DNA from: Albibeggiatoa sp964388965
GTDB taxonomy: Bacteria; Pseudomonadota; Gammaproteobacteria; Beggiatoales; Beggiatoaceae
Reading direction: 5' to 3'
Assembly: GCA_964388965.1 (NCBI GenBank)
Contig: CAYMCP010000042.1
Span: 1 to 32,180, forward strand
Length of the DNA stretch: 32,180 bases
Of the stretch, positions 8,491 through 15,603 are shown piece by piece. The translations under genes and the position numbers were made by a program. The stretch's first letter is position 1. Each line of letters starts with the position of its first letter. Under the pieces are notes generated by a model that was not told the DNA's origin, made no database searches, and worked only from the letters and a program-made list of their open reading frames with translations.

Positions 8491-9841
8491 GGTTTCCCTC
8501 TATTAATCCAAAAGTAATTTTTTCCATTGTCATGGAACGCGACCCCTTTATTAGTAGGGTAACGTGTGATTGTTGCATTAGTGCGATTTTCAAAGCTTTA
8601 AGTAAGGCTTCATGATTGTTGAAGTGTTGTGCGATACCTTGAAAACGCTCAACAGCATAACGACTATAATCGCCTATTGCCCATAGTTGCTCAACCCCTA
8701 GTTGATGGGCAAGGTCAGCGATTTCTTGATGTGAATTTTTACTGTTTAAACCCAATTCTTTCATATCGCCCATAACAAGCCAGCGTGGTGCAGGATAATG
8801 TTGTAATACTGATAATGCTGCCTTAAATGAGGTTGGATTAGCATTGTAAGTATCATTAATCAATGTGCTGTGACAGATGCCGGTAAATTTTTGCAATCGA
8901 CCGGTCACGGCTTGCGTCGTAGCGAGACCTTGTTGAATATATGCTAAATCTATATTACTTGCTAGTGCGCAAGCCGTAGCTGCTAACGCATTCATAATGT
9001 TATGTTGACCTGCTAATGGTAAATAAATTGGAATTTGACCTTTAAAAGTGACCAAATCAAATTGACTACCTGTTGTGCTTGTTTGAATATTTTGCGCACT
9101 CACGTCCGCTTGTGCCGATAGACCAAATTGTATGATGTCATGCGGATAGGCTAATTCGCGCCAAAATGTGGCAAATCGATCATCTTGATTAATCACCGCA
9201 ATACCATTTTGCGTTAAGCCTGAGAAAATTTCACCTTTTGCGGTTGCGATATTTTCAATCGTTTTGAAACCTTCTAAGTGTGCTGGTGCGCACTGGGTAA
9301 TAGTTGCGACATTAGGTTGTGCGATTTGGCTTAAATAACCAATTTCACCTACATGATTTGCACCCATTTCTAAGATCGCACTATCGTGTTGGGTATCAAG
9401 TTGGAATAGGGTAAGTGGCAAACCTACGTCATTATTAAAATTACCTTGTGTCGCTAATACTTGACCTCGTTGGGTAAAAATGGCTTTTAATATTTCCTTA
9501 GTTGTTGTTTTACCGTTGCTACCCGTGACCGCAATTGTTGGAATATCAAATTGTTGTCGCCAAAAATGTGCTAATTGTCCTAATGCCAAACGGGTATCTT
9601 TTACAATAAGTTGTGGCAAAGTCGTCCGCACCTGACGCGAAACGAGTAAAGCTATTGCACCTTGTTGTTGTGCTTGTTCAGTAAATTCATGCGCATCAAA
9701 ATGCTCGCCGTATAACGCAATAAACAACTGTCCTGTAAGCGTTTGGCGTGTATCTGTTCCGCAGCCTTTAAAGCTAATGTTTTGACCAATGTGTTGTGCA
9801 GCTAGGATAGGGGATATTTGGCTTAATGTGGCATGAATCAT
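8471..9841 (-). CDS. murF: UDP-MurNAc-tripeptide--D-alanyl-D-alanine ligase
   Basis: ATP-dependent cytosolic ligase that adds D-Ala-D-Ala to UDP-MurNAc-tripeptide. The 456-aa protein has the Mur ligase order: an N-terminal UDP-binding domain, the ATP loop AVTGSNGKTTTKE (104-116) with GNFNNDVGLPLTLF, ILEMGANHVGEIGYL, and a C-terminal domain with INDTYNANPTSFKAAL and WLVMGDMKELG. The first ATG at 9841 gives the family's usual N-terminus, although no strong ribosome binding site precedes it. It overlaps mraY by 20 bases. The usual upstream partner murE is replaced by 1.2 kb of repeat-rich DNA, so this pair appears detached from the rest of the cell-wall cluster and must have its own promoter. 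Confidence 0.96.
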   Translation of the reverse strand: MIHATLSQISPILAAQHIGQNISFKGCGTDTRQTLTGQLFIALYGEHFDAHEFTEQAQQQGAIALLVSRQVRTTLPQLIVKDTRLALGQLAHFWRQQFDIPTIAVTGSNGKTTTKEILKAIFTQRGQVLATQGNFNNDVGLPLTLFQLDTQHDSAILEMGANHVGEIGYLSQIAQPNVATITQCAPAHLEGFKTIENIATAKGEIFSGLTQNGIAVINQDDRFATFWRELAYPHDIIQFGLSAQADVSAQNIQTSTTGSQFDLVTFKGQIPIYLPLAGQHNIMNALAATACALASNIDLAYIQQGLATTQAVTGRLQKFTGICHSTLINDTYNANPTSFKAALSVLQHYPAPRWLVMGDMKELGLNSKNSHQEIADLAHQLGVEQLWAIGDYSRYAVERFQGIAQHFNNHEALLKALKIALMQQSHVTLLIKGSRSMTMEKITFGLIEGNHATLVK

Positions 9842-10294
9842 AAAGATTGTAATACGATAAGTTATTAGTATAGCTTATCATATTTTTGATTTTTGATTTT
9901 TGATTTTCAACTTAAATGCAACAATTCTCGTTTTAGAATTTCTATCTTTATTTCAATACCCTCGCCACTAAACTTGCATAACGGGGCTATGGATTCTACC
10001 TAACCGCGCACATTGGTTAGTGATTTGGGATATAGAACCCATTTGAAATCTAGGTTAAGTAGCCAATCTCTTGATAAGAAGCCTGACAAAGCAAAGTTTG
10101 AGCTTTTGGTTAGCATGAAAAAGATTGCGTTCAAAATTTTTAACAAGGGATTTTCTCGTCCCAATGGTCTCCGTTGGGATGCAGCATGGACGCTCTGCGC
10201 CCTGATTTATTGTGAGTTACAAATGTAGCGTAAAATTTTCGGGTGAACTGCGTCACACCTACTTTTATAAATTTACCTCTTTGTAAAATACTAT

Positions 10295-10332
10295 CTTTAG
10301 TTCCGTGAAACAACTTTAGTTCCGTGAAACAA
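10295..10332. repeat. Perfect 19-bp tandem duplication
   Basis: CTTTAGTTCCGTGAAACAA occurs twice head to tail at 10295-10313 and 10314-10332 with no mismatch. The lack of divergence suggests a recent slippage event. No function is evident. Confidence 0.85.
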
Positions 10333-10403
10333 GTCTAATATCAGATGGCGTAAATTTGTTGCATCTAATTGGTTACAACATAGTAGAATTGTGCTAATTT
10401 CGT

Positions 10404-10626
10404 TCACGAGCAATTGGCTGATAAAAAGCTATGGATTTGTACTCCAGCAATTCTCACTTTAAATTTCATGAATGTCGTAGGACGCTGGTGCGTCCTGCTG
10501 GGTGACGACACGGCGCATCGTCACGAGTCAACTCTCGTCACGAGTCAAAATGAGAATTATTGATTTGTACTCTCTACTTTTTACCCTAATTGCTCATTTT
10601 TTCCAATCTTTGGCTAAAGTATTGAT
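10404..10626 (+). repeat. Dispersed repeat C, copy split by MITE
   Basis: The segments 10404-10444 and 10573-10626 align continuously with the minus strand of 428-531 when the intervening 118-bp element and one copy of its target duplication are removed. Both copies keep the same 30-base spacing between GATAAAAAG and TTTTTACCC. The repeat's nature is unknown; no protein is encoded. Confidence 0.72.
10445..10562 (+). mobile_element. Complete 118-bp MITE-like element with target duplication
   Basis: The ends are CAGCAATTCTCACTTT and, inverted, CAATAATTCTCATTTT. They match the ends of the IS remnant at 14106-14869. The flanks carry the direct repeat ATTTGTACTC (10435-10444 and 10563-10572), or 11 bp if the preceding shared G is counted. 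Inside are two hairpins: GGACGC-TGGT-GCGTCC (10480-10495) and GTGACGA/TCGTCAC (10502-10524). A 14-base direct repeat, TCGTCACGAGTCAA, also occurs twice. It encodes no protein and would need a transposase supplied in trans. Confidence 0.85.
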
Positions 10627-10678
10627 AAGAGATATAAATTTTAATCTTTTTGCTATTGGGATGCAGAGCGTTTTGGTC

Positions 10679-10713
10679 ATAGAACCAGTTTGAAATCTTA
10701 GCAAATATGTTAA
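10679..10713 (+). repeat. Dispersed repeat B copy
   Basis: It begins ATAGAACCAG and contains the 25-base stretch shared exactly with 3883-3907. It is preceded by TTGGGATGCAG, which also occurs near 10174, so a second short motif may accompany the family. Confidence 0.78.
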
Positions 10714-10737
10714 AAAATCAATATTTTCTTTCACATC

Positions 10738-10765
10738 GTAGAGACAAGGCATGCCTTGTCTTTAC
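10738..10765. repeat. 28-base near-perfect palindrome
   Basis: The core GACAAGGCATGCCTTGTC (10743-10760) is a perfect palindrome. It extends outward to GTA and TAC with a single mismatched pair. The form GTAGAGAC...GTCTCTAC recalls highly iterated palindromes of cyanobacteria and some large sulfur bacteria; that is recollection, not a search result. Confidence 0.75.
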
Positions 10766-10792
10766 GAAACCTTGTCGCTTTAGATTAATATT

Positions 10793-10824
10793 CATTTATT
10801 TTAAAGATGTCAAATGAGTTCTAT
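10793..10824 (-). repeat. Dispersed repeat B variant
   Basis: On the minus strand it reads ATAGAACTCATTTGACATCT followed by TTAAAATAAATG. The plus-strand 25-mer at 10793-10817 differs by one base from 15727-15751. It is a variant of the ATAGAACCCATTTGAAATCT consensus and supplies the last codons and stop of the adjoining relic. Confidence 0.7.
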
Positions 10825-10980
10825 GAAAGTCGTAAGCCGCTTTGAGTGAAAATCGGGTTTCCTTTTTACTAAAATGTTCAAGGAGTTGATTGTAACATCG
10901 CTTAACTTCCTGAAGAGTCTATCCGAGAACGATATTTGCAGTTAAAATATTCTTACATCGTAACAAATTTAACACCATTT
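10796..10980 (-). pseudogene. Possible C-terminal relic of an unknown (transposase-like?) protein
   Basis: Reading leftward from 10980 gives about 20 open codons, a TAG at 10919-10921, then 40 codons to a TAA at 10796. They include TLQEVKRCYNQLLEHF, SKKETRFSLKAAYDF and a tail HRTHLTSLK. Composition and the amphipathic pattern look protein-like, and the tail is encoded by repeat B. No start codon with a ribosome binding site is evident. I cannot name the family. A transposase C-terminus is a guess from its place between repeat arms. Confidence 0.3.
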
Positions 10981-11000
10981 TAGATTTCAAATGGGTTCTA
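10981..11000 (-). repeat. Dispersed repeat B copy abutting glnE
   Basis: A perfect inverse of 10033-10052. It ends 21 bases before the proposed TTG start of glnE, so the glnE leader is partly made of repeat DNA. Confidence 0.8.
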
Positions 11001-11021
11001 TTTCAACGGAGATCATTAAAA

Positions 11022-13889
11022 TTGGAACATACTAAATTAGAGAGTCTTATATTATCGATTCCTGAATCACTACAAAATGCCTTTCAACAGGTGTGGACAG
11101 ACTTTGAACAAAAAACACAACTCGTTGATACAATAAAACAAAATCCCACTATTTATGACAGTATTATAAAAGTATGGTCTTGTAGCCCATTTATTGCGAA
11201 AAGCTGCATTTTAACAACAAATTTACTCACTGAATTGCTCCAAGATGAATATTTACTTAAACCATACGAAAAATATCAATTAACATTAGATGCCCAAGTG
11301 GATGAAAATAAAATTATGCAACAATTGCGTTTTTATCGACGGCGCGAAATGGTCAAAATTGCATGGCGTGATATTGCAGGTTGGGCGACTTTAGATGAAA
11401 GTTTACGCGCGTTATCCGATTTAGCCGACACTTTAATTGATGCTGCAACTTGTTATCAATACACTAAATGGGAAAAACAATGGGGAACACCGCTTAATCA
11501 AGCCGGAGAAGCGCAAAATATGACAGTATTAGGCATGGGAAAATTAGGCGGTCAAGAATTAAATTTTTCTTCTGATATTGATTTGATTTTTGCCTATCCA
11601 GAAAGCGGTGAAACAAATCATCCACGTAAACCACGTACTAATCAGGAATTTTTCTTACGAGTTGGGCAGCAAATTATTCACCTATTAAATACCATAACAG
11701 CGGACGGTTTTGTATTTCGAGTAGACATGCGTTTACGCCCATTCGGTGATAGTGGCGCGTTAGTCATGCACTTTTCAGCCATGGAAGATTATTATCAATC
11801 TCATGCGCGTGATTGGGAACGTTATGCTTTTATTAAAGCGCGTGCCGTTGCAGGCGATATTCAGCGTGGAGAAGAATTATTAAAAATATTAAAACCATTC
11901 GTATATCGACGTTATTTAGATTATAGCTCAATTAGTGAATTTCGGCGTATGAAAGAAATGATTGATCAAGAATCACAACGTAAAGGTTTAGAAAATAATA
12001 TTAAATTAGGGCGTGGTGGTATCCGAGAAATTGAATTTACTTGCCAACTATTCCAATTAATGCGTGGTGGTCGCCAACCTGCGTTACAACAGCGTAATTT
12101 ATTACAAACGATAGTAGCATTACAAAAATATGCGCTACTCAATGAACAAGATGCAGCAGATTTAACGCAAGCTTATCGTTTTTTACGGTTGACGGAAAAT
12201 CGCTTACAAGCCATCGACGATCAACAAACGCAAAATTTACCCACTGATGCGCTAAATCAACAACGTCTGGCATATATGATGGGTTTTACTGAATGGCACG
12301 ATTTTTTACACCAATTGGAACAACATCTAAAGCTAGTTAGTCAACAATTTAAACAAACTTTTACACCAGAAATTGAGCAAAAACCAGTTAAATCAAATGT
12401 TTGGGGATCGGTTTGGCAACATCAATTAGACGAGGATGCGATAGAATATTTTGTTAATGCTGGATTTGAGCAACCTGAACAAATTTTAAAAAAGCTGCAA
12501 GAATTCGCCAACTCTTACACGTTGCAAAAATTAAGTAGTCGTGGTCGTCAGCGTTTAGATACGGTTATACCCTTGCTATTAGAGGCTGTGAGTCAAAATG
12601 AAACTAAAGATTTAGCACTATTGCGTAGCTTAGAATTTATCAACGCGATTGCTCAACGCTCGGTATATTTAGCATTATTAATTGAGCGTCCACAAGTTTT
12701 GCGACAATTGGTAAAACTGTGCGCATCCAGCCAGTGGATTGCAACCCAACTTACTCGTTACCCGTTGTTATTAGACGAATTATTAGACCCGCGCCGTTTG
12801 TACGATCCGCTTAAACCGAACGAATTAGACAGCACATTGCAAGCACAAATTGCTCATTTACCATTAGATGATTTAGAGATGCAAATGGACAGTTTACGCC
12901 AATTTAAACGCGCCCATGTATTACACGTCGCTGCCGCTGAATTGTCTGGTAATATCAGCGTGGAATTGGCAAGCGATTATTTGGGGGCAATTGCGGATAC
13001 GATTGTGAATAAAGCATTAAGTATTGCGTGGGATTTTCTAACCCATAAACATGGTAAACCACAATATAAATTGGATACTGAGCAACATAATGCTGGATTT
13101 TGTATTATTGGTTACGGCAAAGCGGGCGGGATTGAATTGAGTTATCGTTCTGATTTAGATGTTGTTTTCTTACACAATAGTCGAGGCACACAACAATTGA
13201 CTGATGGAGAAAAATGTATCGATAATAATGTATTTTTCATGCGTTTGGCGCAACGTATTATTCACATTATTACGACGAATACGGCGGCGGGATTACTGTA
13301 TGATGTAGATTCACGTTTGCGTCCTGGTGGAAATTCTGGTTTGATGGTTAGCAGTTTTGATGGATTTGAAAAATATCAATTTGAAGAAGCATGGACTTGG
13401 GAACATCAAGCATTAGTAAGAGCGCGAGCAATTGCGGGAGATGAGGTATGTATGCAGCAGTTTGAGCGAATTCGGCGCAAGGTGTTGACACAATATCGTG
13501 AACCAGAGAAATTAAAACAAGATGTGTGTGAAATGCGGGAAAAAATGCGTAATCATTTAGATAAAAGTAATAATGAAATATTTGATTTAAAACAAGGAGT
13601 AGGCGGCATTGTCGATATTGAGTTTATGATTCAGTATGGCGTACTGCGTTGGGCTATGGATTTTCCAGAGCTATTGGATACAACCGGCATGTTACCCATG
13701 TTAGGTAAATTTGTCAGTCACGACTTATTAACTGAATCTGCTTGTAAGCGTTTAAGTGATGCTTATCGTGCCTATCGTGCAGAAACACATCGTTTAGCAT
13801 TACAAGATAAACCTGCACAGGTACAACGAGATAAATTTGCTGAACATCAAAGTAATGTGCATTATTTATGGCAGCGCATAATGGGATAA
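11022..13889 (+). CDS. glnE: Bifunctional glutamine synthetase adenylyltransferase/adenylyl-removase
   Basis: Controls glutamine synthetase by adding or removing AMP in response to PII state. At 955 aa it is close to the E. coli protein's length. The N-terminal adenylyl-removase domain carries GMGKLGGQELNFSSDIDLIF near 170-189. The C-terminal adenylyltransferase domain carries the paralogous GYGKAGGIELSYRSDLDVVF near 697-716 and DSRLRPGGNSGLMV. Helical linkers with LGRGGIREIEF and LKQGVGGIVDIEFMIQ are intact. The start is TTG at 11022 with GGAG about ten bases upstream; no better ATG exists nearby. The leader contains repeat B, so an ancestral start could have been replaced. It is monocistronic and converges on a short minus-strand gene. 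Confidence 0.95.
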   Translation: MEHTKLESLILSIPESLQNAFQQVWTDFEQKTQLVDTIKQNPTIYDSIIKVWSCSPFIAKSCILTTNLLTELLQDEYLLKPYEKYQLTLDAQVDENKIMQQLRFYRRREMVKIAWRDIAGWATLDESLRALSDLADTLIDAATCYQYTKWEKQWGTPLNQAGEAQNMTVLGMGKLGGQELNFSSDIDLIFAYPESGETNHPRKPRTNQEFFLRVGQQIIHLLNTITADGFVFRVDMRLRPFGDSGALVMHFSAMEDYYQSHARDWERYAFIKARAVAGDIQRGEELLKILKPFVYRRYLDYSSISEFRRMKEMIDQESQRKGLENNIKLGRGGIREIEFTCQLFQLMRGGRQPALQQRNLLQTIVALQKYALLNEQDAADLTQAYRFLRLTENRLQAIDDQQTQNLPTDALNQQRLAYMMGFTEWHDFLHQLEQHLKLVSQQFKQTFTPEIEQKPVKSNVWGSVWQHQLDEDAIEYFVNAGFEQPEQILKKLQEFANSYTLQKLSSRGRQRLDTVIPLLLEAVSQNETKDLALLRSLEFINAIAQRSVYLALLIERPQVLRQLVKLCASSQWIATQLTRYPLLLDELLDPRRLYDPLKPNELDSTLQAQIAHLPLDDLEMQMDSLRQFKRAHVLHVAAAELSGNISVELASDYLGAIADTIVNKALSIAWDFLTHKHGKPQYKLDTEQHNAGFCIIGYGKAGGIELSYRSDLDVVFLHNSRGTQQLTDGEKCIDNNVFFMRLAQRIIHIITTNTAAGLLYDVDSRLRPGGNSGLMVSSFDGFEKYQFEEAWTWEHQALVRARAIAGDEVCMQQFERIRRKVLTQYREPEKLKQDVCEMREKMRNHLDKSNNEIFDLKQGVGGIVDIEFMIQYGVLRWAMDFPELLDTTGMLPMLGKFVSHDLLTESACKRLSDAYRAYRAETHRLALQDKPAQVQRDKFAEHQSNVHYLWQRIMG

Positions 13890-14056
13890 TTGTTAAAAAT
13901 AAGTAATAGAGATTTTAAAGTATGGCGAACATATTTGCCTGCTCGAAACCAAGTTTTGAGGTCAAGCATAGTCATGTGTAGTCCCAATTGCTCAAGCATG
14001 ACAACGGTTTCATTGTTGGCTAAGGCATTGTCATATAAGAAATAAGTGACTTTCAT
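13862..14056 (-). CDS. Hypothetical short protein, probably a gene remnant
   Basis: A 64-aa frame from ATG 14056 with TAGGAG just upstream, starting MKVTYFLYDNALANNETVVM and continuing LEQLGLHMTMLDLKTWFRAGKYVRH. The first 50 residues look like a folded beta-alpha protein. The last 15 run antisense over the end of glnE (28-base overlap) and probably arose by truncation. Its start lies two bases beyond the stop of an upstream fragment on the same strand. I do not recognise the family. Confidence 0.4.
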   Translation of the reverse strand: MKVTYFLYDNALANNETVVMLEQLGLHMTMLDLKTWFRAGKYVRHTLKSLLLIFNNYPIMRCHK

Positions 14057-14057
14057 T

Positions 14058-14105
14058 TTATCTCCTATCAGCTCCAACAGTTTTTGCAATAATCTCTTCA
14101 TCCAT
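14058..14105 (-). pseudogene. Fifteen-codon tail of a gene cut by the IS
   Basis: The frame ATG GAT GAA GAG down to TAA at 14058-14060 encodes MDEEIIAKTVGADRR. It begins exactly at the left end of the IS remnant (14106), so it looks like the 3' end of a larger gene whose upstream part was removed. Together with the following 64-codon frame it may be the remains of a two-gene operon. Family unknown. Confidence 0.35.
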
Positions 14106-14869
14106 CAGCAATTTTCAATTTAAAACCATAGTATAATAGTGGATACTATAAAAACCGAGTAAATTAAAGTGAACTTTATCCATTATTGAATGAGTTGAAT
14201 AATTTAGTTTATGAAGCGGGGCTATTGGACGGTTTTCGTTTTTTAAACAATCAGTTGTTGGTGGCAATGGATGGGACTGACTTCTTTAGTTCAAGTAAAA
14301 TATCATGCCCTTGCTGTAGTCAGAGCAAATTAAAAAATGGTAAAACAGTGTACCGACACAGTGCAGTAACGCCAGTAATAATCTCTCCGAATCAATCGCA
14401 GGTCATACCATTACCGCCAGAATTTATTCAATCTCAGATTGATGCCAATGGTAAAGAAAAGTATAAAAATGCTTGGTTAACTACCCATGAAATCACCGAA
14501 CAAAATGTTTCAGAACTCGCTAGTGCAGGTCGTGCTCGGTGGAAAATTGAAAATGAAAACAATAATGTTCTAAAAAATAACGGTTATCATTTTGACCATA
14601 ATTTTGGTCATGGCAAACAAAATTTATCTAACTTCTTGGCTACATTGATTTTACTGGCTTATCTCACTCATACAATACTCGATTGGTTAGATGAAAAATA
14701 TCAAAAGGTACGACAACTAACCTCTTCTCGCCGTGCATTTTTTGAATATGTACGTGCTTTAACCTTGTTTTTACCTTTTGATGATTGGAAGCATTTAATG
14801 ACCTTTATGTTAGAAGGCTTAACCAAACCTACTTGACTATTTTACTCAGGCTTAAATTGAGAATCGCTG
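14106..14869 (+). mobile_element. Insertion sequence remnant with terminal inverted repeats
   Basis: The left end CAGCAATTTTCAATTTAAA and the right end, read inverted, CAGCGATTCTCAATTTAAG agree at 16 of 19 positions. The segment encloses a degraded DDE transposase in the expected orientation, and the right end lies shortly after its stop codon. Total length is 764 bp, far below the roughly 1.5 kb needed for an intact copy. The flanks (TTCATCCAT and GTTTCTTGG) show no target duplication and belong to different genes, so a deletion or rearrangement followed insertion. Confidence 0.8.
14168..14836 (+). pseudogene. Degraded DDE transposase (IS4-superfamily-like)
   Basis: The reading frame opens after a stop at 14165-14167 with ELYPLLNELNNL and runs to 14836. 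It contains a DDE first-aspartate region LVAMDGTDFFSSSKISCPCC, then RHSAVTPVIISPNQSQVIPL. It jumps to KEKYKNAWLTTHEIT and the C-terminal block RARWKIENENNNVLKNNGYH, HNFGHGKQNLSNFL. Full-length relatives I recall are about 420 aa. Here the N-terminal 100 or so residues and an internal block of roughly 100 residues, including the second catalytic aspartate, are missing. It is therefore inactive. The paired zinc-like CPCC is retained. Family placement is from memory and is less sure than the transposase call. Confidence 0.8.
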
Positions 14870-14961
14870 GTTTCTTGGGCTTGCTCTTTAAGTTGCCGGT
14901 TGGTTTCACGAAATAAACGCCACACATCATCAAGGGTTGGTGCTGGGTCTGACATATTCAT
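14842..14961 (-). pseudogene. 5' fragment of a second DUF3782-type gene, truncated by the IS
   Basis: ATG 14961 with AGGAGA upstream opens a frame whose first 31 codons match the intact neighbour almost exactly (MSDPAPTLDDVWRLFRET). It crosses into the IS end at 14869 and stops after eight foreign codons (SDSQFKPE). The nucleotides 14870-14996 repeat 15477-15603. It is the beginning of a tandem paralogue destroyed by the IS. Confidence 0.85.
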
Positions 14962-14996
14962 TTTGTTCTCCTAGAATAAGTTGTTACCAAGCTGTT
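14870..14996. repeat. Direct repeat of the DUF3782 gene junction (copy 2 of 2)
   Basis: This 127-base segment repeats 15477-15603 with two mismatches by eye, offset by 607 bases. It spans the last codons of one gene, a 22-base spacer with the ribosome binding site, and the first 31 codons of the next. The offset equals one gene plus spacer, the mark of a tandem gene duplication. Confidence 0.9.
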
Positions 14997-15568
14997 GGTT
15001 CAAAATTATCATCATTTAAAAAAGCAACAGATTCACCTTGTTGCGCGATCACAAAAAAACCTTTTTTATAAGCATATTTTGTTACATTTTCTGCAATCAC
15101 CATACTTGCCACAGCACCAAAGGCTTTTTTATCAGCGTATTCAGGAAATAACAGTTTGAATTTTTTCATTCTTTCAATATGTTCGTTGACATCATCGATG
15201 CTTAATTTACTTTTCACTTCAATCAACGCACAAACCTCTCCATTAACCACCAATAAATCAATTTGAGTAGCTAGATTTAATTGTGGATTATTTGCACTTA
15301 CATCACTGTATAATTTATGCACTGGAATGCCACGATTTTGAAACAAACGCACTACCGCAGGTTTAATCAGTTCTTCAACAAATTCACCTAATCGATTAGT
15401 CAAACGTCCAATTTTCTTATCGGTTTCTTTTGACAATTCCCTAATAAAACGTTCTGTTTCACGAAAACGTCGATCTGTTTCTTGGGCTTGTTCTTTAAGT
15501 TGCCGGTCGGTTTCACGAAATAAACGCCACACATCATCAAGGGTTGGTGCTGGGTCTGACATATTCAT
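14984..15568 (-). CDS. DUF3782-like coiled-coil protein with PD-(D/E)XK nuclease-like domain
   Basis: A 194-aa protein. The N-terminal third is a charged coiled coil with a repeating ETDRQLKE/ETDRRFRE/ETERFIRE pattern (about 18-60). The C-terminal part has LGEFVEELIKPAVVRLFQNRG, then the nuclease-like QIDLLVVNGEVCALIEVKSKL near 121-141, where D and ExK are spaced as in the PD-(D/E)XK fold. It ends FEPTAW. The start ATG at 15568 has AGGAGA five bases before it. It is one unit of a tandem array: the same terminal codons TAW and spacer precede it, and a truncated copy follows. Such genes occur in many copies in some cyanobacteria and sulfur bacteria. Biological role and nuclease activity are unproven. 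Confidence 0.75.
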   Translation of the reverse strand: MNMSDPAPTLDDVWRLFRETDRQLKEQAQETDRRFRETERFIRELSKETDKKIGRLTNRLGEFVEELIKPAVVRLFQNRGIPVHKLYSDVSANNPQLNLATQIDLLVVNGEVCALIEVKSKLSIDDVNEHIERMKKFKLLFPEYADKKAFGAVASMVIAENVTKYAYKKGFFVIAQQGESVAFLNDDNFEPTAW

Positions 15569-15603
15569 TTTGTTCTCCTAGAATAAGTTGTTACCAAGCT
15601 GTT
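15477..15603. repeat. Direct repeat of the DUF3782 gene junction (copy 1 of 2)
   Basis: Partner of 14870-14996. It includes the start of the intact gene and, upstream of it, the last codons (ACA-GCT-TGG-TAA) of a lost preceding copy. Confidence 0.9.

Larger units (their letters stand above)
10033..11000. mobile_element. 968-bp segment bounded by perfect 20-bp inverted repeats
   Basis: TAGAACCCATTTGAAATCTA at 10033-10052 recurs exactly inverted at 10981-11000. Both arms belong to repeat family B. The enclosed DNA has no intact transposase, but a minus-strand relic (10796-10980) abuts the right arm, and the MITE and repeat C lie within. It could be a decayed insertion sequence or just two family B copies in opposite orientation. 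No flanking target duplication was seen. Confidence 0.45.
9842..11021. other. Repeat-rich intergenic region between murF and glnE
   Basis: An 1180-base divergent gap with no intact gene. From left to right it holds a terminal-repeat-like sequence (CAACAATTCTCGTTTT, 9919-9934), one arm of a perfect 20-bp inverted repeat (10033-10052), a 19-bp tandem duplication, repeat C split by a complete MITE, a repeat B copy, a 28-base palindrome, a repeat B variant overlapping a protein-like relic on the minus strand, and the second 20-bp arm (10981-11000) just before glnE. Promoters for both flanking genes must lie here, but I could not single them out. Confidence 0.7.

Noticed and set aside
10013..10228. 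71-codon reading frame upstream of repeat C
   Set aside because: It starts outside and reads through the left 20-bp arm; composition is not protein-like and no ribosome binding site is present.
10295..10332. CRISPR array
   Set aside because: Only two adjacent units without spacers, and no cas genes in the window.
14106..14869. An intact, active insertion sequence
   Set aside because: The transposase lacks its N-terminal part and an internal block with the second catalytic aspartate, and there is no target duplication.
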